A DNA stretch of 56,190 nucleotides from PeH17 sp964414925 (GTDB lineage Bacteria > Bacillota > Clostridia > Christensenellales > CAG-138). The notes beneath the pieces are model-generated. The model did no database searches. It was not told the origin of the DNA and worked only from the letters and a program-made list of their open reading frames with translations. Made by a program: the position numbers and the translations under genes. Shown here in pieces: positions 50,812 through 56,190 of this stretch. Location of the stretch: positions 1 to 56,190 of the forward strand of contig CAYPXV010000001.1 in NCBI GenBank assembly GCA_964414925.1. The letters are read 5' to 3'. Position 1 is the stretch's first letter. Each line of letters opens with the position of its first letter.

Positions 50812-52311
50812 ATGGAAGAAAATGTAAATAATACCATACAGCAGGGCAGTGAACTTAATGAACTGCTCCAAATAAGAAGAGATAAATTAAACGCACTCGT
50901 TGAAGCAGGAAAAGACCCCTATGCTCCGGTCAAGTTTGATCGCAACGCTTACAGTCTCGATATTAAAAACGACTACCGGGCATATGAGCAAAAGGAAGTT
51001 GCGCTTGCGGGTCGTATGATGTCAAAGCGAATTATGGGCAAGGCAAGCTTTGCTTCCATTCGCGATGCAAAGGGCGATATTCAGCTTTACATAAGGCGCG
51101 ATGAAATCGGCGATGAAAGCTACGCTGATTTTAAAACCTATGATATCGGTGACATTATCGGTGTTCACGGTACTGTCTTTACAACAAAAACGGGTGAAAT
51201 ATCCATCCACTGTACAGCCGTTGAAATATTGAGCAAGTCACTTAGACCTCTCCCTGAAAAGTTCCACGGTTTGACGGATGTGGATACACGCTACCGCCGC
51301 CGCTATCTCGATTTGATAATGAATCCCGATGTAAGGGAAACATTCATTAAACGCAGCAAAATAACTGCCGAGATCAGACGCTATCTAAACGAACAGGACT
51401 TTATAGAAGTCGAAACACCGATTATCGGAACGGTTGCAAGCGGTGCAAATGCAAGACCCTTTATCAGCCACTATAATGCGCTTGATATGGAAGTTTATCT
51501 CAGAATAGCAACCGAGCTTCCGCTTAAAATGTGCATAGTCGGTGGTTTGGAAAGGGTTTACGAAATAGGTCATCAGTTCCGTAACGAGGGTATGGACGCA
51601 ACTCATAACCCCGAATATACCAGTCTTGAATTGTATCAGGCATACACCGACTACAACGGAATGATGGAGCTTGCGGAAAACCTGTTGGCACACTGCGCAA
51701 AGAATGTTCTTAACACGACCGTCATTTCTTATAGAGGTCAGCAGATAGACCTTACACCTCCGTTCCGTCGCCAGTCGATGAACGATGCGGTTCTTGAACA
51801 TACGGGTATCGATTTCTATGCTTGCAAAAACGGCGAGGAGGCAATCGAAAAGGCTAAATCATTGGGACTTGAAATAGAGGATAAAACCGCTTCCGTCGGC
51901 AAAATCCTTTTCGCTGCCTTTGATGAATTTGTTGAATCAAAGCTCATTCAGCCTACATTCATTACCGATTATCCCGTTGAGGTTTCACCCCTCACCAAAC
52001 GTAAAAAGGATAATCCGGGTCTGGTTGAACGCTTTGAACTGTTTATCGCAGGTGCGGAATACTGTAACGCTTTCAGTGAGCTTAACGACCCCATTGATCA
52101 GCGTTCACGTTTTGAACAGCAGGCTCAGGAAAAAGCCAAAGGTGATGATGAGGCAATGCCCATAGATGAAAACTTCATCTCCGCTTTGGAATACGGTATG
52201 CCCCCCACCGGCGGTATAGGTTTCGGTATTGACAGAATTATTATGTTGCTCACCGATTCACCCTCGATTCGTGACGTACTTCTGTTCCCGACAATGAAGC
52301 CGATTGATTGA
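50812..52311 (+). CDS. lysS: Lysyl-tRNA synthetase (class II)
   Basis: A 499-residue class II lysyl-tRNA synthetase. An N-terminal anticodon-binding OB fold (about 55-150, VALAGRMMSKRIMGKASFAS) precedes the catalytic core with motif 1 (FIEVETPIIGTVASGANARP), motif 2 (YEIGHQFRNEGMDATHNPEY) and motif 3 (GMPPTGGIGFGIDRIIMLLT). The greA-lysS order is common in Firmicutes. The start ATG 50812 has only a weak ribosome site; it may rely on readthrough translation from greA. Followed by a terminator. Confidence 0.96.
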   Translation: MEENVNNTIQQGSELNELLQIRRDKLNALVEAGKDPYAPVKFDRNAYSLDIKNDYRAYEQKEVALAGRMMSKRIMGKASFASIRDAKGDIQLYIRRDEIGDESYADFKTYDIGDIIGVHGTVFTTKTGEISIHCTAVEILSKSLRPLPEKFHGLTDVDTRYRRRYLDLIMNPDVRETFIKRSKITAEIRRYLNEQDFIEVETPIIGTVASGANARPFISHYNALDMEVYLRIATELPLKMCIVGGLERVYEIGHQFRNEGMDATHNPEYTSLELYQAYTDYNGMMELAENLLAHCAKNVLNTTVISYRGQQIDLTPPFRRQSMNDAVLEHTGIDFYACKNGEEAIEKAKSLGLEIEDKTASVGKILFAAFDEFVESKLIQPTFITDYPVEVSPLTKRKKDNPGLVERFELFIAGAEYCNAFSELNDPIDQRSRFEQQAQEKAKGDDEAMPIDENFISALEYGMPPTGGIGFGIDRIIMLLTDSPSIRDVLLFPTMKPID

Positions 52312-52318
52312 TATGTTA

Positions 52319-52360
52319 TAGCAGCCCAAGATATCGAGTGGTATCTTGAGCTGCTATTTA
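52319..52360 (+). terminator. Rho-independent terminator of greA-lysS
   Basis: TAGCAGC-CCAAGATA pairs with TATCTTGA-GCTGCTA around loop tcgagtgg with one internal mismatch, then ttt. Confidence 0.8.
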
Positions 52361-52430
52361 AATATAAAAAGCTTACCATGGTCTGCATGATTCGGAACTT
52401 TTGAATCGGCAGTAAAAAAGTGGGTAGCAT

Positions 52431-52661
52431 GTGATGGCTTTTTGCCTTTATTGTATGAAAACGCAAATATTCAACGACGGCAATAAGGGAGCATCCGTAA
52501 TTTTCGTAAATCATTATCTTATTTCACAAGGCGGAGCTATGATTATTATTCCGGAAAAATATGTGCCGATGTTTAAGAAATTGCTTGTAGATTATTATGA
52601 AGATAATGATACCGGGGAGATTACGGAATTCATGAAAGAGAATTGCATTAAAGCATTATAA
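52431..52661 (+). pseudogene. Fic/DOC domain C-terminal remnant
   Basis: Only the last 75 residues of a Fic AMPylase-type protein remain: LYCMKTQIFNDGNK, then VIFVNHYLISQGGAMIIIPE and VPMFKKLLVDYYEDNDTGEI. The core motif would be FNDGNKRTA, but here the Arg is Gly and Thr is Ala (DGNKGAS), so the part that remains has also decayed. No domain start or ribosome site is present upstream. Complete Fic proteins modify target proteins with AMP and often form toxin-antitoxin pairs. It lies next to an assembly join, so some of the missing part could be an assembly effect, but the missing part would be upstream, where sequence is continuous. Confidence 0.7.
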
Positions 52662-52684
52662 TCTTTAGGGAACAAATTCTTCAA

Positions 52685-52894
52685 AATAAGGCTAAAAAAT
52701 TTCCCCTAAAAATGTTTTGGGTTTAATAACAAAACAAGCNNNNNNNNNNNNNNNNNNNNNNNNNNNNNNNNNNNNNNNNNNNNNNNNNNNNNNNNNNNNN
52801 NNNNNNNNNNNNNNNNNNNNNNNNNNNNNNNNNNNNNNNAATAAGGCTAAAAAATTTCCCCTAAAAATGTTTTGGGTTTAATAACAAAACAAGC
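52685..52894 (+). repeat. 55-base duplication flanking an assembly gap
   Basis: 52685-52739 and 52840-52894 are identical and lie directly on both sides of the N run. This is what is left when two contigs that share a terminal k-mer are scaffolded, so it is probably one genomic copy. Confidence 0.85.
52740..52839. other. Assembly gap (100 N)
   Basis: Exactly 100 N between two copies of the same 55 bases. The real distance may be zero, or may hide a repeat. Confidence 0.98.
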
Positions 52895-52929
52895 CATCAA
52901 ACAGGGTTTAAACTGTCTGATGGCTTTTA
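52891..52929. terminator. Terminator downstream of CNNM/CBS gene
   Basis: aagccatca-a-acag pairs with ctgt-c-tgatggctt around loop ggtttaaa. T-rich on both sides. It ends the two CNNM/CBS genes transcribed from the right. Confidence 0.75.
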
Positions 52930-52981
52930 AATCTGTAAAAAGTAAATAACGTATGATTGAGCCGCTTTATGGCTGAAAGGG

Positions 52982-54295
52982 TCAGTCCTCTTTGCCTTCC
53001 CAATCTATTTCTTCCTCCTCGGGCTCGGGCTTTTCGTTGACAAGTACGGAAAGTCTCGTGATGCGGAGGTTTTTCAGTTGCTTTACGGTGATTGTCAAAT
53101 GCTCGAAATCGAAAGTATCGCCCTTTGCGGGATAGCCGCCAAGCTGTTCGATTGCCCAACCGCCGACGGTCGCATTGTCGTCATCGAAATCCTTATCGTC
53201 AATTTCAAATTCGTCAAGGAAATCATACACACGCATATCTCCGTCAATTTCATAAACGTTGTCGGAAATTTTTGTAATTTCATTTTCGATTTCATCGGTT
53301 TCATCCCATATTTCACCGACAAGACATTCCAAAATATCTTCCATCGTTATAAGACCCATAGTGCCGCCGTACTCGTCCGTGACGATGGCGATATGAATCT
53401 TCTTTTGACGCATTTCACGCAGAACCTGGGGAAGAATCGTGGTTTTATGTACAAAACATACGGGCAGTAAATTCGAACGAATATCAATATCTCCGCCTTC
53501 GCTCATAACACCGAGAAATTTATTCAGATGAATAACACCGATGATATTGTCAATCGTATCCTCGTATACGGGGATTCTCGAATAGGGAGAGGATTCGATT
53601 ATGCTTCTTATCTCCGATTCGTCGTCGTCAATATCAATAGCTACCATATCAACACGCGGAGTGATGATTTCATATGCGCAGATATCGGGAAATTCCAGTG
53701 CGGACTGGAGTAAATCACTCGTATCTTCGTCGATAACGCCCTCATCCTCAACCGTATCGATTATTTCGGAAAGGTCATCTTCGGTAACGGTATCTTCTTC
53801 AACTTTATCCCAATGCCCGGAGAAAAGTCCGACTATCTTCATGACAACCCAAACCACGGGATAAAACAGTATGTAGAAAAATCTAAGCGGTGCGGATACA
53901 AGCATACCGAACCGTTCTGGATCGTTTTTAGCGATAATTTTAGGTGCGGTTTCTCCGAAAATAAGCACGAAAACGGTTATGCAGGCAGTGGAAATCGCTG
54001 CGGCAACGTTCTCGTTTACCAGTCCTGTTTCGGCAAGAAGCAGAATAAATAACTGCGTCGATAGAGTAGACGATGACAGATTTACAAGGTTGTTGCCTAT
54101 TAAAATGCTGCCCAGTACACTATCGTAATGGTCGTAAATAAACAGCGCACGCTTTGCACGCTTGCTTCCGGTTTCGTTAAGGTATCTTGTAAGGCGCATT
54201 CTGTTTGCGGACGCATAGGAAATCTCCGAGCCGGAAAAGAATGCGGAAAATATAACTAACACCACAAGTGCCACAACATAAATAAGCCAGGTCAT
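52982..54295 (-). CDS. CNNM/CBS/CorC membrane protein
   Basis: A 437-residue hemolysin-C-family (HlyC/CorC) protein. A CNNM membrane domain (residues 1-180; three or four helices, with SAFFSGSEISYASANRMRLT at the first and SILIGNNLVNLSSSTL) precedes two CBS domains (about 205-330; YEIITPRVDMVAID and VTDEYGGTMGLITMEDILEC). It ends in the CorC_HlyC domain (about 345-425; VYEIDGDMRVYDFLDE, then VGGWAIEQLGGYPAKGD). Such proteins are linked to magnesium or cobalt transport and membrane stress. Overlaps the upstream homologue by four bases. Confidence 0.9.
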   Translation of the reverse strand: MTWLIYVVALVVLVIFSAFFSGSEISYASANRMRLTRYLNETGSKRAKRALFIYDHYDSVLGSILIGNNLVNLSSSTLSTQLFILLLAETGLVNENVAAAISTACITVFVLIFGETAPKIIAKNDPERFGMLVSAPLRFFYILFYPVVWVVMKIVGLFSGHWDKVEEDTVTEDDLSEIIDTVEDEGVIDEDTSDLLQSALEFPDICAYEIITPRVDMVAIDIDDDESEIRSIIESSPYSRIPVYEDTIDNIIGVIHLNKFLGVMSEGGDIDIRSNLLPVCFVHKTTILPQVLREMRQKKIHIAIVTDEYGGTMGLITMEDILECLVGEIWDETDEIENEITKISDNVYEIDGDMRVYDFLDEFEIDDKDFDDDNATVGGWAIEQLGGYPAKGDTFDFEHLTITVKQLKNLRITRLSVLVNEKPEPEEEEIDWEGKED

Positions 54296-55413
54296 ACATT
54301 GCTCCTTGTCTGTACGGCGTCGGTTTCGTCGAAAATTTCGCCTACAAGTTCTTCGAGAATATCCTCTATGGTGATTATTCCCTTTAATTCACCTTGATCC
54401 GATATGAATGCAAGATGCAATTTGTTATGACTCAGTTCGGTCAGCAAATCATCTACATTTGTATCCGAACGCACAAACAGCGGCGTATCGATTAAATCGA
54501 TAAGCTCCATGTCCTCTCCGTCACGCATGTATGCACGCAGGAACGTTCTTATATTGAGTACACCAACCACTTTTCCTGCTGCATTCAATACAGGGTAGCG
54601 AGAGTGATAACCCGATTTTAATTTTTGGTAAATAGTTTGAATCGGAAGGGTAGTAGAGATTGTCTGAACCTTTTCCCACGGTGTAAGGGCTTCGCCCGCC
54701 GTTGTTGCGCCAAACTCGAGTGCGTTTGCCATCAGCTCCGCCGTGGATGCTTCGCTGGCTTCATCTTCCTCTCTTTCATCTTTAAAAGAAACTATCATAT
54801 CCTTCAGGTCTTCCTCCGTTACCGTCGGCTGTTCGGCACGCTTGCCGTTGAACAACTTCTTCAGCATTAATCCTATCCATGTAAAAACAGCGGATAGGGG
54901 AGATAAGACTTTCATCAGAACATATAAAGTCTTGCCATAGCGTAGAGCCTGTACTTCACTGCAGGTTTTTGCATGGCATTTGGGAAGCATTTCAGCTATC
55001 AAAAAAACAATTATTGTGGTTAAAATTGTGGAAATTACCAACGCAGTATCAAGGCTGCTGCTTGAATAAAACAGCTTCCTTGTGAGCAGTGTGGCAATGG
55101 ATGCACAGGCAATGTGCATTACATTATTTCCGATTAGAATTGTTGAAAGTGCTTTGTCAAAATTATTGAGTATGTACATAACATACTGCGCTTTCTTATC
55201 ACCATCCTCGGCACGGGACTTCATTCGAGCCCTATTCGCAGATGCAAGTGCGGTTTCCGCTCCGGCAAAAAATGCACCGCCGGCAATTAACAGCACAATG
55301 AGGATGAGATAAACGGCTATGCTACCGAAAGATACATTACTGCCGGTAAGCTCTGCCGCAGTGCATTGAAAAAACGATGAGCTGAGGCATCGCCATATAC
55401 TGCCATCGTCCAT
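54292..55413 (-). CDS. CNNM/CBS membrane protein without CorC domain
   Basis: A 373-residue homologue of the next gene. CNNM helices (AGGAFFAGAETALASANRAR near 45, then TILIGNNVMHIACASI) and a pair of CBS domains (ending FISDQGELKGIITIEDILEE) are present, but the protein stops 17 residues later, so the C-terminal CorC_HlyC domain is absent. ATG 55413 with ggag 12 bases upstream is preferred over TTG 55425, which would touch the ribosome site. The two genes overlap (ATGA), so the products are made together and may form a heterodimer. Confidence 0.86.
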   Translation of the reverse strand: MDDGSIWRCLSSSFFQCTAAELTGSNVSFGSIAVYLILIVLLIAGGAFFAGAETALASANRARMKSRAEDGDKKAQYVMYILNNFDKALSTILIGNNVMHIACASIATLLTRKLFYSSSSLDTALVISTILTTIIVFLIAEMLPKCHAKTCSEVQALRYGKTLYVLMKVLSPLSAVFTWIGLMLKKLFNGKRAEQPTVTEEDLKDMIVSFKDEREEDEASEASTAELMANALEFGATTAGEALTPWEKVQTISTTLPIQTIYQKLKSGYHSRYPVLNAAGKVVGVLNIRTFLRAYMRDGEDMELIDLIDTPLFVRSDTNVDDLLTELSHNKLHLAFISDQGELKGIITIEDILEELVGEIFDETDAVQTRSNV

Positions 55414-55497
55414 TAAAATTATCAACTCCTTTTTAACAAGATCTATATCGGTAAAACCTGCGGTAATTATAACATGTTAATTCTTTTTTTGCAATAG

Positions 55498-55536
55498 CCG
55501 CAGACAACACGGTGATAAGGTTGCCTGCGGTTCGTA
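55498..55536. terminator. Possible hairpin after ABC exporter gene
   Basis: ccgcag-a-caac pairs with gttg-c-ctgcgg; no clear U run on the minus strand, so termination is doubtful. Confidence 0.35.
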
Positions 55537-55546
55537 ATTATTTTCG

Positions 55547-56190
55547 TTATTCCAGCTCAAATGCGCCGGTATAGAGTTGATAATAAGTTCCTTTTTCGCC
55601 AATCAGTTTATCGTGACTGCCTCTTTCGATAATATGTCCGTGGTCAAGCACCATGATAACATCGGAATTTTGAACAGTGGAAAGTCTGTGGGCAATCACA
55701 AATACCGTTCTGCCTTTCATCAGTTTGTCCATGCCGTCCTGTACCAATGCTTCGGTTCGGGTATCGATGGAAGAAGTCGCTTCGTCCAAAATCATGACAG
55801 GAGGATCGGATACGGCGGCACGGGCAATGGAAATAAGCTGCCTTTGTCCCTGAGAAAGTCCGCTGCCATCGCCTTTTAATACGGTGTTGTATCCTTGAGG
55901 TAACATACGGATAAAACCGTCGGCATTTGCCAGTTTTGCGGCGGCAATGCAGTCTTCGTCGGTTGCATTGGGATTTCCGTAACGAAGATTTTCCATGACA
56001 GTTCCCGTAAATAGATTTACATCTTGCAGAACGATGCCCAAGCTGCGGCGAAGGTCAGCTTTTTTAATTTTATTGATGTTGATACCGTCATAGCGAATCT
56101 TACCATCTGCAATATCGTAAAAGCGATTGATAAGATTTGTGATGGTGGTCTTACCCGCACCGGTAGCACCTACAAAGGCAATTTTCTGTC
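55547..56190 (-). CDS. ABC exporter, nucleotide-binding part, 5' end outside window
   Basis: Nucleotide-binding domain of an ABC exporter of the MsbA/LmrA type (one protein with membrane and ATPase parts). The frame is open to the window edge, and the Walker A motif FVGATGAGKTTI lies beyond the first visible Met (56041), so the gene begins outside. The Q-loop is GIVLQDVNLF, the signature LSQGQRQLISIARA, Walker B PPVMILDEATSSID, the H-loop VIAHRLST, and it ends with the usual YYQLYTGAFELE. Substrate unknown. Probably half of a heterodimeric pair, given that this organisation is common in Clostridia. Confidence 0.9.
   Translation of the reverse strand, partial: QKIAFVGATGAGKTTITNLINRFYDIADGKIRYDGININKIKKADLRRSLGIVLQDVNLFTGTVMENLRYGNPNATDEDCIAAAKLANADGFIRMLPQGYNTVLKGDGSGLSQGQRQLISIARAAVSDPPVMILDEATSSIDTRTEALVQDGMDKLMKGRTVFVIAHRLSTVQNSDVIMVLDHGHIIERGSHDKLIGEKGTYYQLYTGAFELE

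Noticed and set aside
1..56190. CRISPR array, insertion sequence, prophage or integrative element
   Set aside because: No regularly spaced direct repeats, no intact transposase, integrase or phage structural gene was seen. The only repeats are the 21-nt array, the 14-mer pair and the 55-base scaffold duplication.
6340..56190. T-box or other riboswitch before gltX, lysS, glgC or pyrG
   Set aside because: Leaders are short (under about 60 bases) or unstructured, and no T-box or known riboswitch core was recognised.

Overview
The window looks like part of the chromosome of a Gram-positive, endospore-forming member of the Clostridia (Firmicutes), probably an uncultured gut or anaerobic-digester species assembled from a metagenome. 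The evidence is a sporulation sigma factor (sigG), a SipL-like spore-coat morphogenesis protein, strong AGGAGG-type ribosome binding sites, consensus sigma-A promoters with 17-base spacers, a CIRCE element in front of clpB, Noc with its binding site, the clostridial glgC-glgD pair and two secreted proteins with C-terminal dockerins. Two runs of exactly 100 N (28916-29015 and 52740-52839) are scaffold joins. The species cannot be named from this sequence.

Layout. 1-3.2 kb is a decaying accessory region: the 3' part of a methyltransferase gene, a broken luxS, a GNAT acetyltransferase, about 1.1 kb of eroded DNA and a 38-residue mini-lipoprotein. 3.3-4.9 kb holds an ABC importer (ATPase and permease) with no binding protein next to it. 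5.0-11.7 kb is housekeeping on the plus strand: sigG, a BlaI-like repressor, a TSCPD protein, a SpoU methyltransferase, a TetR regulator, dCMP deaminase, thyX, glgC and glgD. 11.8-15.7 kb is on the minus strand: an NYN-domain nuclease-like gene with a leader peptide ORF, a 21-nt repeat array, a DUF1858 protein and pyrG. SipL follows at 15.9 kb.

17.4-34.9 kb is an extracellular-function region. It holds a leucine-rich-repeat wall protein divergent from an ArsR-type regulator, a small membrane protein, an ECF sigma factor with an RsgI-like anti-sigma factor carrying four PepSY domains, a 1055-residue Cthe_2159-like carbohydrate-binding dockerin protein, a candidate small RNA, a vWA protein, a YolD-like/Y-family polymerase pair, and a second ArsR-type regulator divergent from a 1345-residue dockerin protein. 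Two separate ArsR/secreted-protein pairs, each with a palindrome in the shared promoter region, are the most system-like feature of the window.

34.9-43.3 kb is a minus-strand block: gltX, then an operon satD-DUF3307-polA-coaE-lytic transglycosylase-oligopeptide-binding lipoprotein. A tRNA-Lys(CUU), a membrane-anchored propeller-like protein and a GNAT follow. 46.5-52.3 kb holds noc, clpB (CIRCE-controlled), greA and lysS. The end holds a Fic remnant, an assembly join flanked by a 55-base duplication, two CNNM/CBS membrane proteins and the 3' part of an ABC exporter gene that runs off the window.

Two perfect copies of the Noc-binding sequence ATTTCCCGGGAAAT (20294-20307 and 48803-48816) lie in the same window as the noc gene, which strongly supports the noc assignment.
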